DNA of 64,000 nt from Scytalidium lignicola (lineage: Eukaryota; Ascomycota; Leotiomycetes). The translations under genes and the position numbers were made by a program. The stretch lies in NCBI GenBank assembly GCA_002812745.2, contig NCSJ02000050.1, positions 62,001-126,000 on the forward strand. The letters run 5' to 3'. Under the pieces are notes generated by a model, which saw nothing but the letters and a program-made list of their open reading frames with translations, had not been told where the DNA came from and did not search any database. Below, one piece after another: positions 1-11,609 of this stretch (positions within the stretch are counted from its first letter, which is position 1; each line of letters starts with the position of its first letter).

Positions 1-2153
1 ATATATCCTATCGCCAACCTTCTTTGCATCCATCCACACCCATTCTTGAGCATCAGCTAGCCAGTTAGTATCAAACTTTTCTTGGCAAATGGGACAGACA
101 CTATTTGCGAGCGCAGGATCATTGGGGACAGCGATATATTGCAGTTTAGGTTTATCAGAGGCCGAGGAGTTAGCATTGCTAGCACTAGCATTGCCGTTTG
201 CTGAAGTGCTGTTTTGGTCTTCTTCTACCTCACGAGACTTGATCCAGTCCTAAATATGCTCAGCTAAGGCACTTTATCGCTTTCCAGGACGGGATTACTT
301 ACGAGTTCATCAACATACCAACTGCGATGTTGTCCCCTCTTTTCTGCCTCTGCCATGCGCTGATGCACCCGAAAGTGCCAATCCATGTGAGCCGTTTTCT
401 TTTTTCTCCCTTCCTCATTCGCTTGAAATCGTCGTCCACATTGAGTACATGGAGCACCAAGACGTTCATATAAGTTTGCTATAAGGTGGGGGCGTGGCCT
501 GTACGTATTAGCTATTGATCATCGTACTTAAGAGAATAATCTTACATTTTCAACGAGGCTGTTTTTAAGACAACATCATTGGGTATTTCTGCTAGGGCAG
601 GTCTGGCAGGATTTTGTACTGTGGAAGAATTATTTAGAATCCTAGGTTGTGGAATACTCTGAGGCAAGTTATGAGTTACTGGAGGCGTGCTTGTCACTTG
701 TGGAACAGTTGAAAGCATGCCAGCAGCTCTCAACCTCTCGAGCAGGGAGCTTGCATCTATCACTGGATTTGTAGGAGGGGCTGCAGGAGGCACATATTGA
801 GGCTGCGCCGGTTGAATACGCGGGGACGGGACAGACACTACCGCTTGAGCTTGGGCTGGAGGCGGAGTGGGAACTTGTGAAGCACCAGACTGTCTTGCCA
901 GCAGTGCAGCAAAGGCCCCTGGGCCTAATAGTGACGCTAGAGTCGGTTGCTGGGCAGGAGGCTGAGGCGCTGCTACAGGTGTTGGTGTTGGTACATGTGT
1001 CGGAGGGGTTTGTATTCTATGGGTTGGCTTTGCAGCCTCAGAAAGTTGTGCAACTTGGTCTCTAATGAGTGCTATTTGTTCTGGGGGAAGTGTTTGACTC
1101 TGCAGGATAGTTTGAAGATCAAGGAGAGCTTTCAGTCTCGTCTGTATACTGCTATCCCAAGGGTTTTGTGAAAAATCTGCCTTTGATACAGTGATAAGGT
1201 TTGATATGTCACTGTTCAATGCATCTATGCTAGGCTCTTGTCCACGATATCCCTGTGACTGTGACTGTGACTGCTGCCACGAGGAAGCACCAACTACTGG
1301 GAGGGTATAAGATTGAGGTGTGGGTGCCTTTCTATGTTAGCATAAAGATATACTTATACAGGACAAAGACATACCTGAGGCAGTCCGTATGACTGGCTAC
1401 CATTTACTTGGCCAGGATATTGCTGTCCATTTGGAGGAGCCTGATATGATTGATTGTAAGCCATGTACCCAGGCTGTGGCTGAGCTGATTGCCGCACAGC
1501 ATTTGGTGGTGTTGGTGTGTCGCGATACGGGGCTGATGATGAAACAGGACGACTACGACTAAGAAGTTGCTGCTGGTTTCTGAGGTGCTCTTGGTGTGCC
1601 TGCACTGCAGAGGTTCTTGCCTTTATCAAAGCATTTTCTATTGGCCGTGTAATCTCTGGTGGAAAAACGGGCTGAGTGTCCATAGATCCTGGTACAGGCT
1701 CCTTCCACGTCTTCAGCATCTCATCCATTTTCCTCCGTACATTGTTGTCCACTAGGGCATACGCTTCCATGAACGTGGAGTAGAGCTGCCGACCAAAGAA
1801 AAGTGTGTATGGCGTGCCCACATTCTTAACGACCGAATCTAGGACATATAAGGCAGGTAGTTTCTTTTGTGGTGAAGTCTATTAATATGTAAGTAATTGT
1901 ATTTAAATTTACGATCAAGGCATTGGATGTAATCAAAAGCGCTGCTACTAGGTATCCTAGTATTAATAAAAAGAACAATTCCTACCTGCTTAATATGATT
2001 TTTCAGGGCCTCTGCAATGGCAAATGCATGTTCTGTATTCTCTTTTGCAATGATTGTTAGATTGCTAATCTCATATCGTGAGTTCATGGTCAAATCTTCA
2101 AGTGCCTTGCGGTAATCCTCTGCCACCTCGTCAGATCCTATACCGTATGACAT
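1..2153 (-). CDS. PCF11: mRNA cleavage and polyadenylation factor Pcf11 (3' end cut off by window)
   Basis: Subunit of cleavage factor IA, which binds the Pol II CTD and couples 3'-end cleavage to termination in the nucleus. Visible exons: 1986-2153, 1375-1878, 546-1327, 303-498 and 1-249, continuing past the left edge. The first 120 or so residues form the CTD-interacting domain (MSYGIGSDEVAEDYRKALED, then KLPALYVLDSVVKN and GTPYTLFF across the first intron). A long Pro/Gln/Ser-rich middle follows. The C-terminal part shows two zinc-binding motifs typical of Pcf11: APCTQCGRRF with a downstream MDWHFRVH, and SVCPICQEKF followed by AQEWVW. Start is the only ATG in frame before the CID. Identity is confident; splice sites are inferred from consensus and frame. 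Confidence 0.93.
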
Positions 2154-2869
2154 GATGGGCTAGTATAGACGCGAATAAATGTGCAGCTGTTTTTAAGACG
2201 ATTTTAGGTGATGTTTTCCACAAGATAAATGTTTCTTTCTGGTTTGCCATCCACCAAAAGCTTCACAGTCTCAAGACAACAACAACACAACGTCTCACCA
2301 GCAACTAGCTAGATCCATGCAAAAATCTTCAACTCAGAACAAGTAGAACTGTGTATTTGATGTCTCTGACTCTCCCAACAATGCCTGACCCTTCAGCCTT
2401 TGTATTGCTTCAGATCTAGGAAGATCCAGCCGTCCGCTGATTAAATTACCTCCTTCCTTTGTTCACCTTCCAAGCCCTCAACACGACTATAGGCGCATTC
2501 GAAAAAAGTTGGATAGAGGTATTGTATGTCAGTTGATCCTAAGAAGACACGATGGTGGAATCGGATGGAAGTTGGACGGAGGTTAGTATTAGAGAAGCGC
2601 GGTATGGAGTTGTCAAGAGATTGATGGAACACTTCCAGATTCGTACAGTGGAGGTGTATAAAATCAGGCATCAATATTTAGCCTCAGGCGTTAGCGGTTT
2701 CCTGTCACGCTTCGCGCTCCACTCCTACTCGGCTATGATACACTGACGTATGTACGTACCCGTGGCACTGTAAAGTGCCGACCACCTCAGTATGATTCAG
2801 CATCCTTACAAGGAATTTTACTGCTGAGCTTTTATCATAAATAGACACCAGTATCAATATTTTATCTAA
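2154..2869. other. Intergenic, divergent PCF11 / I9 inhibitor
   Basis: About 715 bases between two divergently transcribed genes. It should hold both promoters. Short open frames (for example 2552-2746 on the plus strand) have no recognisable protein features. I see no repeat or RNA gene. Confidence 0.5.
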
Positions 2870-3204
2870 ATGAAGATTACACTCTCTCTATTCACCTTAC
2901 TCTCTCTTGCACTAGCCATCACGATGCCTCAAAAATCCGTTATCGTTACCTATCCAGACGATACACCTGACAGTGTAATAAGTGACGCAAAGGATGCTAT
3001 TACCAAAGCAGGAGGAGTGATTACCCATGAGTATAACCTTTTCAAGTATGCGGACGTGTTAACTTGTTTTTATTTTATATTTCTGACTTCTATCCTAGAG
3101 GTTTTGCTGCCCAGACACCTGCCACGGCTTTGGATACTGTTCAGACATTGGGTAGTAAATACAACCCAGTGATCGAGGAAGACCAAGTTGTCAAGGCATC
3201 CTAA
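2870..3204 (+). CDS. Secreted Pbi2/I9-family subtilisin-type protease inhibitor
   Basis: Small 93-residue protein in two exons, 2870-3045 and 3099-3204; the intron begins GTATGC and ends TCCTAG. Splicing rebuilds the phrase NLFKGFAAQTP, the hallmark of the inhibitor I9 (propeptide-like) fold also found in yeast protease B inhibitor Pbi2. The core runs from VIVTYPDDTPDS to the C-terminal NPVIEEDQVV. Family members bind and inhibit subtilisin-like serine proteases. Residues 1-16 (MKITLSLFTLLSLALA) form a clean signal peptide, so secretion or vacuolar/ER entry is inferred, whereas yeast Pbi2 lacks one. A free-standing inhibitor is favoured over a protease propeptide because no catalytic domain follows. 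Confidence 0.85.
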
Positions 3205-4114
3205 TTGGGTTGTGATGAAACTACTGAACTATTTAGTTCTGGAGCGAATGGGTGATTGTTCTTCATTGTGACATTCTGTGATGGCGCATTTGGCGGGGTA
3301 ATCGAGGGTATTGGGTTAAAACAAATGGGATATGGAACCAGGCTTTGTCAGAGTTATTGTTTTGACGCTGCTCTCAATAAATAGGTCGCAGAGATCCAGT
3401 CGATAGCGCGACGTCTTAGATTATGGCTTTAATCGATGGACATCAGCCGATACATGCGAAATATTCGGGCGACACTGGGTCAAGGCGCTTTGCTAATGGG
3501 CGTGCAAGACCTCTTATGATATAAACCTTCCATATGAGTAATTGCATATGGGTAAGAAGGGTAGCTAGCGTTATAGTAAAAACATAAAAAGCAATGTTAT
3601 TGTGCTAGATGGATGATCCCTTGTCCACTAAAGAATTCGGAGTTGGAAAAACGCTGACTTTTATACTAACATGCCAGATTGTTATGAGCTACAGAAGGAA
3701 TCTGGTTATTATCATTACTGTATAGCTTTAAATTGTAAAAGTTTGTTTGATACCACGGACCATAGTAGTTAATGAGCTCAAGGGGAAAAGCATCAAGAGA
3801 GAGGGGAATCGAGAAAGAACCTATTAAGCATTTAGCACTTATAATTTCGACGTTGATTAACTCAATGCATTAATAATACTACGATGCGATAAATCGGACC
3901 TCTGTTATGCAAGCCTTCCTAATAGTGTTTCCAGCTATAAAACGACGGTCCGGATGATAGGTGATCGGTAGCAGGAAACCGACCGAGAAAAACATTGAAT
4001 GAACTGTTTTCAAATCCAACCCCTCAAACACCAGAATGAAACCTCCCTGTAAAACCCCCAGCTCCAAACTCCTGATACCCCAGCTTTTTTTCTAAGGAAG
4101 GACCCGAATCACTT
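3205..4114. other. Intergenic, convergent 3' ends
   Basis: About 910 bases of AT-rich sequence between the I9 inhibitor and the unknown gene on the other strand. No open frame with coding character, repeat or RNA gene was seen; it probably holds two 3' untranslated regions. Confidence 0.5.
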
Positions 4115-5503
4115 TTAAATTCCATAGCCCCAAGATTTAGACTTATAAGCACCATAAGGTTGACGGAAGTAGTCATTGCCGGCTAAGTCTAGAATATCTA
4201 AACGACTTTCGATAAACTGGGTACGTATCCACTCGATATTAAGTCAGTACCAGCGCTCATCATAACAGCATATGGAAAAGATCAATTTACTTACGAAAGC
4301 ATCAAGCTGTGGGAACCTATCCCGAACCATTTGAGCTATTTCAGCAGAACTAAAATGTTCAATAAACTCTCCCTCAGGGGGTAGAGTACCATATTGGTCC
4401 AAAGGAGCATGTGTTGCAAGATAGGCAATGAACCGATCATGTACATCGTTCCAACCAGGAGGAAGTCTACTGTTTCTTAAGAGTCTGAAATCGAGATCGT
4501 CGGAAGTTTTGCGATGCATTCCAACTGACTCCTGTAATTTCTTCCTGCTAGAATTCGAAGTAATAGTAGTAGAAGTGGTGCTGGTCGTTATATGGCCAAC
4601 GTGACCACACTGCTTTGTAGACTCTCCCAAGTCAAATAGTGCCGAGTCGTTCATTGTTTGGCTTCCTAGCATTCCATCGTTATCCTATAACAGGTATTAG
4701 CAACTGATATATCTAGATATATCTTTTACTTTTCATATAGATACCTTGGGATTTTTGACTTTCAATGGAGATAGCGGCGTAGTTGAACATATTGATATCT
4801 TAGTTGGAGAACTGCTTATAGAAGGGGCACTATTCCGTCGACGTTTAGTAACATCTGGTTGAACAGAGGTATCGCTAAGACGCTTCCTGTGTGTCGGAGA
4901 AGTTTCCACATCTCGATTGTGATCGGTAGGATCAGATTGTGATGGTATATTAACATCATTTAATCGACGCCTAGCGAGCTTCCTTCCGCTTCTTGGACAA
5001 CTGCCAAAAATCATATCACCGCTGACCATTATTGATTCTAGCGCTAGTGTGTATATTGCCTCTGGGTGATTAGCAAGTGTGTTTAGCGCGGGAGCTTCCT
5101 GATCAGTTTCGAATGGGAACACACGTCCACTATGACGACTCTCGGGTGAGACAACAAGACGGAAAGGATTACTTCTGAGAGGGTCAACGTGACAATAACG
5201 AGTGTCTGGATCTATCATAAAACCATCACTTTTGATCCACCGCGATGGTGAACATCCACGATGCAGGGAGCCTTCATCTTGTGATTGGTCAGGGGTAATT
5301 GCCATTCCTCTGCCTTCATCCGCATAAACGATAGTTTCGAAAGAACCATGATTATTGTCCTCTGGGATTTGCTGCAGAAGGAGGTGTGATTTTGTCTTTC
5401 TTAGTTTGGCGCGNCATCCGGAAACATTGGGCTGGGGACTGTGTGATGGTGATCTAGAGCCTAAGCCATTGCCATGAGTGCTTGACTTCTTCATCGAAAG
5501 CAT
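4115..5503 (-). CDS. Uncharacterised fungal protein with conserved PPGWNDVHDRFI motif
   Basis: I do not recognise a functional family. Three exons (4745-5503, 4295-4684, 4115-4231) give 421 residues in one continuous frame; the last exon restores a clean C-terminus ending SKSWGYGI. The first two thirds are low-complexity, Ser/Pro/Arg-rich, with basic clusters (RSGRKLARRRLND, KRRRN) that could be nuclear localisation signals. Near residues 315-380 lies the phrase LPPGWNDVHDRFIAYLATHA followed by SSAEIAQMVRDRFPQL, which resembles a short helix-turn-helix-like segment I associate with many uncharacterised Pezizomycotina proteins. An N at 5414 leaves residue 30 undefined. Nuclear localisation is a guess from composition only. 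Confidence 0.7.
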
Positions 5504-6121
5504 CGTGTTGAGTAATTCAATAATTGAAAAGCATGCTAAATCAAAAGAATGGAAGTATCTGGAGTTTAGCTATTCTGGAGGAGAGTGTTCATGCATGTGC
5601 TGAGGCAATAAGTCTACACGAATATCTAAGATTGTGAATCGCCGAGACAAGAACAAAAGTGAACAGTGACTGAAGTGATTCTCATAACGGAATTCTCTGT
5701 AATATAGAATAAAGGGTGCCTAGAGAATACTAGGAAGTATCACAGTCAAAAGGTTAAAATGATAGAGCAATATAACTCCATGCCAGGTGTTTTTTGAACT
5801 TATGAAGTATGTGCTACTAGCCATACTGTTGCAAGATGAACAGGTTCAATAAGGTTTACAACTGCTTGGATAGAATTAAGTTGTAGATCTTTCATGTATC
5901 ATTAACGAGCTTCGTGGATACAAGAATATCAGAACATATTGTACATCTCACCACTAAACAAAGGTTTGACAACCTTATATAGGCCGTCAAGTTGCTGCCG
6001 TCCCATCCAATCCTAAGCGATACAAACAGTGAATGCCCGCTCACCTGAAAAGCATGACGATATTTGGAAAATCTATGCAAGTCGTAGCCCACCATTATCA
6101 TTCCAAATTCTCAGTGTCAAC
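5504..6121. other. Intergenic, upstream of unknown gene and downstream of ADK1
   Basis: About 620 bases between the start of the minus-strand unknown gene and the stop of minus-strand ADK1. It should contain the promoter of the former and the terminator of the latter. Nothing else is visible. Confidence 0.5.
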
Positions 6122-7131
<1,010 letters not shown>

Positions 7132-7658
7132 TGTAACGAGCTTGGTTTCGAAAAGACCTGACCAAGGAGATGGGAGTTAGAAAACCCTTGGGATGGAACT
7201 GTTGCAAGGAATTTACTAAAGAGGCTGCGGTATTTGTAGGTTAGCCAGAACTTGGTAATTTACCTTTACCTTTTGCCGACAAGGTTCAGCAAGCTCGGTT
7301 CGATCTCCGACAACCGTGTTTGTTCCCCTCCGCCGAAACACGTTCACTTTTCTACTGTACACGAGTAATATGTACCATCAACTCCTTGCAGTGATCGGCA
7401 GATATCGGAGGACTAATATACAGTATGTACCACTTTTGTTTTAATTCCACAAGGATAGTTTTTATGTACTTACATATGTTCAATCCGTTCCATCCGTTCT
7501 AGTATACTAGGATTGTTCGTGATTTGTCTAATTCACGTGATCTTAACGCACTAGTCCTAATCTGTGAGCTTCTTATGTGACCAGCCGCGAAGCCTGGGAG
7601 CTGCCTCGTCAAGAGCGCCAGAATTGCTTCAATACATCACAAATTCTAAAAGCCCATC
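7132..7658. promoter_or_regulatory. Bidirectional promoter ADK1 / RPN8 with CACGTG element
   Basis: 527 bases separate the two divergent start codons, so both promoters must lie here. A CACGTGATC element sits at 7534-7542, about 125 bases before the RPN8 start. No canonical proteasome control element (GGTGGCAAA) was found by eye. Confidence 0.55.
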
Positions 7659-8848
7659 ATGCCTGCCACTACTGCAGAAACGCTATCTCTTGTTACTAGA
7701 ACAGTATCCGTTGCGCCTCTTGTCCTTCTTTCCGTAGCAGATCACTATGGCCGTTCAGCAAAGGGCTCGCGCAAGCGTGTAGTGGGCGTATTGCTAGGAC
7801 AGAACGATGGCAAAAACGTACGGGTGTCGAACAGTTTTGCTGGTATGGCTTAAATTTTGCTACATCTATAGAACTGAAGGGCATTAGCTAATTATTATTA
7901 AATAAAGTTCCGTTTGAGGAGGATGATAAAGATCCATCAGTCTGGTTTTTAGATCACAACTACGTGGAGTCGATGAATGATATGTTCAAGAAAATAAATG
8001 CTAGAGAGAAGTTAATAGGATGGTACCACTCCGGACCCAAATTAAGAGCGTCCGATTTGGAGATCAATGAGCTATTTAAGAGATATACACCGAATCCATT
8101 ACTTGTCATCATAGATGTTCAACCGAAGGAGGCTGGTGTTCCAACAGACGCATACTTTGCGGTAGAGGAGATCAAAGATGTAAGGAATTCAAATCGTGGT
8201 ACAAATGCACTAGATACTGATAGACCATAACTTTAGGATGGCACAACCACATCCAAGACCTTCGTACATACGCCATCTATCATTGAAGCTGAGGAAGCCG
8301 AGGAAATTGGAGTAGAGCACCTGCTCAGAGACATTCGAGACGTTGCAGTTGGCACATTATCGACACGAATCACCTCACAGCTACAGTCATTACAAGGCCT
8401 GCATCTACGATTACGAGACATAAGGCAATATCTACAAAAAGTACTAGATGGACAACTTCCCGTCAACCACGCCATTCTAGGCAATCTTCAAGATGTCTTC
8501 AACCTCCTCCCTAACCTCTCCATGCCAAAGCCAGTCTCTAATGTCTCGGATGGTGTCGAAGCCCCAACAAGGAACAACAGCGAATTGGCACATGCTATGA
8601 GCGTCAAAACTAATGACCAGCTCATGGCTATCTACTTGAGTAGTTTGATCCGAGCCATCACTGCTTTCCATGATTTGATTGAAAATAAGATCCAAAACAG
8701 ACAGCAGCAGGAGGAGAAGGAAGGAAAGAAGGAGGAGACAAAGGATGAGAAGGACAAGAAAGCTAATGGCGTTAACGGCGTTAATGGAGAGGCGAAGGAA
8801 GGTAAGGAAGCGGAAAAGGACAAAGAGGATAAGGAGAAAAAGAAATGA
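7659..8848 (+). CDS. RPN8: 26S proteasome regulatory particle non-ATPase subunit Rpn8
   Basis: Lid subunit that pairs with the deubiquitinase Rpn11. Three exons (7659-7842, 7908-8179, 8237-8848) encode 355 residues. The MPN domain spans roughly residues 15-150 ([44 protein letters not shown]). The HxH pair of a JAMM metalloprotease is absent (only YHSG), so this is the catalytically inactive MPN partner, not Rpn11. A helical C-terminal region ([15 protein letters not shown]) follows, then a lysine/glutamate-rich tail of about 60 residues ending KEKKK, longer and more repetitive than the core requires. It includes a short NGVNGVNG repeat. Confidence 0.96.
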
Positions 8849-9085
8849 TCGTCATGATTATTGGGTATTTATCTTCCGGTGTTCGGGGCCACTGGCAGCA
8901 CTTTGGTAGAAGGAAACTTGGGCGCTTGTATAATATATTGCGCATCCAGCAGATAATGGCAAAGCATGTATGCTGTCGGTCTCTCTATCTAGAGCTAGCT
9001 CTATGACTTATTAAAGCATATGTGTGTACCCCTCCAAAAAGAAAAATTAAAGACTACAAACACTTTAATACTTGCTCTATTTGAT

Positions 9086-9955
9086 TCATTCCCCAACAGC
9101 CAAACCCGCCATCTCCTCGAGACTAACCTCTCTATGATTAACAAATCTTCCCAACAAAGCCTCCCACCGTTCAGCAAGCACGCACGCCAATAAATGCTTA
9201 CAGCAAGGCACCCCTTGTTCTTCACCTCCATCAAGACTCAACCCTCCAAATTCCCACTCCCTCTCCTCATCCCTCTCCCCACTACTCTCCCATCGATCCC
9301 CAAGAAGCCCATCTGAATCCACCTCCCTTGGAGTGAAAGACAAACCATCCCCGCCAGCAGGAAACGCTGCAAATGCAAACGCCGCACAATTACAATTCCA
9401 TACCTCTAGATGGACTGTGTAGGTCCTTGTCCCAGCACCAGTAGATGTAGCGCTGAACCTTGATTTTGGAGGCACTGAGGATTGTACCTGATATATTTTT
9501 TGTGGAGGATAAGGTCTTCTTTTCTCTATCTGTGGCTGTGGTGCTAGTTGTTGCTCTTCTTCGTCCGTGGGCAGTTCTGCTGTGCCACTAGGTGATATCA
9601 ATGTATCTGATCCGGCTTCTCCTTCATTTCTTTGCGTCTGTCCTCTTGATAATGGCCCGACATTTGGATTTATTACTGTGGATTTCTCTGGACTTGTGTC
9701 ACGTGGTTCTAGGAGAACAGGTGTGATGCGAGTAACGAGTCTCCTGTCTAGTAGATCGAGGGCTTGGAGCAGCGTTGGTGGAGGAATGAGGACGTGGAGC
9801 GTTGCTAATAGGGCACGGTGAGACGGAGGGAGGAAATTCAGGGGGTTTGTTGCTGATTCTGCCTCGTTGGAGGGATCTGGAATAGGCGTTGAGGTGAGAG
9901 TGTTGATTATTGAGGTTAGGATATGGCGGGGTGTAGGAAGAGGGGAAGATTCCAT
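9086..9955 (-). CDS. SWIM zinc-finger protein, possible Shu2/SWS1-type recombination factor
   Basis: Single-exon gene of 289 residues from the ATG at 9955. The C-terminal half holds a SWIM-type metal site: WNCNCAAFAF supplies CxC and GVPCCKHLLACVLAERW supplies CxH, with a Gly/Glu-rich insertion between them. The N-terminal LPPSHRALLATLHVLIPPPT and LLQALDLLDRRLVTRI helices resemble the fungal Sws1/Shu2 family, which acts with Rad51 paralogues in homologous recombination; that assignment is tentative. The frame stays open upstream to an ATG at 10084, but the extra 43 residues are nondescript and overlap a CACGTG element at 10072-10077, so I prefer the inner start. Confidence 0.78.
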   Translation of the reverse strand: MESSPLPTPRHILTSIINTLTSTPIPDPSNEAESATNPLNFLPPSHRALLATLHVLIPPPTLLQALDLLDRRLVTRITPVLLEPRDTSPEKSTVINPNVGPLSRGQTQRNEGEAGSDTLISPSGTAELPTDEEEQQLAPQPQIEKRRPYPPQKIYQVQSSVPPKSRFSATSTGAGTRTYTVHLEVWNCNCAAFAFAAFPAGGDGLSFTPREVDSDGLLGDRWESSGERDEEREWEFGGLSLDGGEEQGVPCCKHLLACVLAERWEALLGRFVNHREVSLEEMAGLAVGE

Positions 9956-10297
9956 TGTTGGACTTCGTGAGCTATGGTGATCGAAGATTTCATACCTTTT
10001 GTTGAATTGAGCTTTTGGTTGTGTGATTGAAAGGGAAGTTTGATATAGATCTATATTACTATATTTTGATGCACGTGATGACATTCTTGTAATCTAAAAG
10101 AAATATTGAAAATTACCTGATCCCATATTGTCATTATGCAGTACATTGTTTTGTAGATTTAGATACAATATACACATTAAGATCCATAGAGCAAGTAAAG
10201 ATCCTATGTACAGTACATAAACCCCCGGATATATAGAGGTAGGCTTGACTGATAGGATTAAAACGACAATATATTACACAACTTTTTGTATCACTTT
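9956..10297. promoter_or_regulatory. Promoter of SWIM-finger gene and 3' flank of HEM13
   Basis: 342 bases. CACGTGATG lies at 10072-10080, about 117 bases upstream of the preferred SWIM-gene start. A 13-base interrupted palindrome, ATGTACAGTACAT, lies at 10207-10219 in the likely 3' flank of HEM13. Confidence 0.45.
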
Positions 10298-11609
10298 TTA
10301 AATCCATTCCTTTGGTTTCCGTAAAATATCCACCAATCTCTGTTCCCTACTTCCCTTCTCGGGTTCGAACATATATCTCCAGCTAGCCGTAAGCGGCATG
10401 CTCATAAGAATGCTTTCTACTCTAGCATTTGGCGTATTCAATCCAAAAGCGGTGCCTCTATCATGCACAAGGTTGAACTCGACGTACCTTCCTCTGCGGA
10501 TTTGTTGCCACAGCTTCTCCTGTTCTGTGAACGGCATAATCTTTCGCCTCTCTATGACCGGAATATAGGCGGGCAAGAAGGACTTGCAGACATCCTGAAT
10601 GAACTCAAACGTATTCTCCTGATCCTTTTCACCCTCATCTAAATCATCAAAGAAGATTCCACCAATGCCCCTTGCCTCACCACGATGCTTATTGAAGAAA
10701 TATTTATCGCACCACTCCTTGAAGCGTGGATAGTATGCTTTATCATGTTTGTCACAGGCGTCCTTAAGGANCTGATGGAAATGGATGCAGTCTTCATCGA
10801 AGACATAGTTGGGCGTGAGATCTGTGCCGCCTCCAAACCACCACGAGTTAGTATTTCCGTTTTCATCTTCGGTCTCGAAATACCGGACGTTCATGTGGAC
10901 AGTCGGCGCCATAGGGTTTGATGGGTGAACAACCATGCTCAGGCCGGCAGCAAAAAAGTTCAAAGACTCGATGTTGGGGTTCAAGGCCTTGTGGTTTACT
11001 CGCATTTTGGTAATGGCGGCGCGCGGCAGTGTTCCGTATACGACGCTGATATTGACGCCAGCTTTCTCGAAGACGTTGCCGTCTTGGAGCACACAGGATA
11101 TTCCACCACCGCCATTGTCCCGTGTCCATGTATCAGCCATGAACTTCTTACCATCGACTTTTTCCAAGCCAGCCACAATTTCCTGCTGCTGTTGCTTTAT
11201 AAACTCCTCCATTCGCAAGCGCATCGGTGAGCTTTCTGTAACACCCGACTCCCGTTTCTCGAGCGCATCCTTTTCAGCCATGGTGGGGGTATCCAACTTT
11301 GCTGGTTGCTCAGTTACCTACGAGATATCATCAGCATCGTACCTCGACTCAATGGATTGCCAATGCAAAGACAAAATGTACCATGGAGAATATGAGAGCT
11401 CCAATGAATACGACCCCGAACGCGAGCCTTGATTTGGGCGCCCATACGCCTCTAGTAGCGTCCTTCCCTGGAATGGAGGGAGTGAAAGGCCGATTGGCAT
11501 TGGCCACGCCTCGATGGTATTGCACTGGTCTTCCTAAGGGCAATTGCCTTGGTCGAGGCCTGCACTTTGGCAGGCCGAGCCGCGAACAGGGTCGTATCGT
11601 GGACAACAT
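10298..11609 (-). CDS. HEM13: Coproporphyrinogen III oxidase with N-terminal mitochondrial leader
   Basis: Oxygen-dependent oxidative decarboxylation of coproporphyrinogen III to protoporphyrinogen IX in heme synthesis. Two exons, 11382-11609 and 10298-11317, give 415 residues; the intron (donor GTACAT, acceptor CTCGTAG) joins ...LIFSM to [17 protein letters not shown] in phase 0. The core shows [31 protein letters not shown] and [20 protein letters not shown], all diagnostic. The first exon is rich in Arg, Ser and Pro ([20 protein letters not shown]) and then has a hydrophobic segment [16 protein letters not shown], indicating import and membrane anchoring at the mitochondrial inner membrane; yeast Hem13 lacks this. 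An N at 10771 obscures one residue after FHQ. An ATG at 11654 could add 15 residues. Confidence 0.95.

Noticed and set aside
9956..10084. 43-residue N-terminal extension of the SWIM-finger protein
   Set aside because: Nondescript sequence overlapping a CACGTG element; the inner ATG is preferred, though the extension is not excluded.
10935..11432. Long plus-strand open frame opposite HEM13
   Set aside because: It is antisense to a clearly conserved gene and has no domain.
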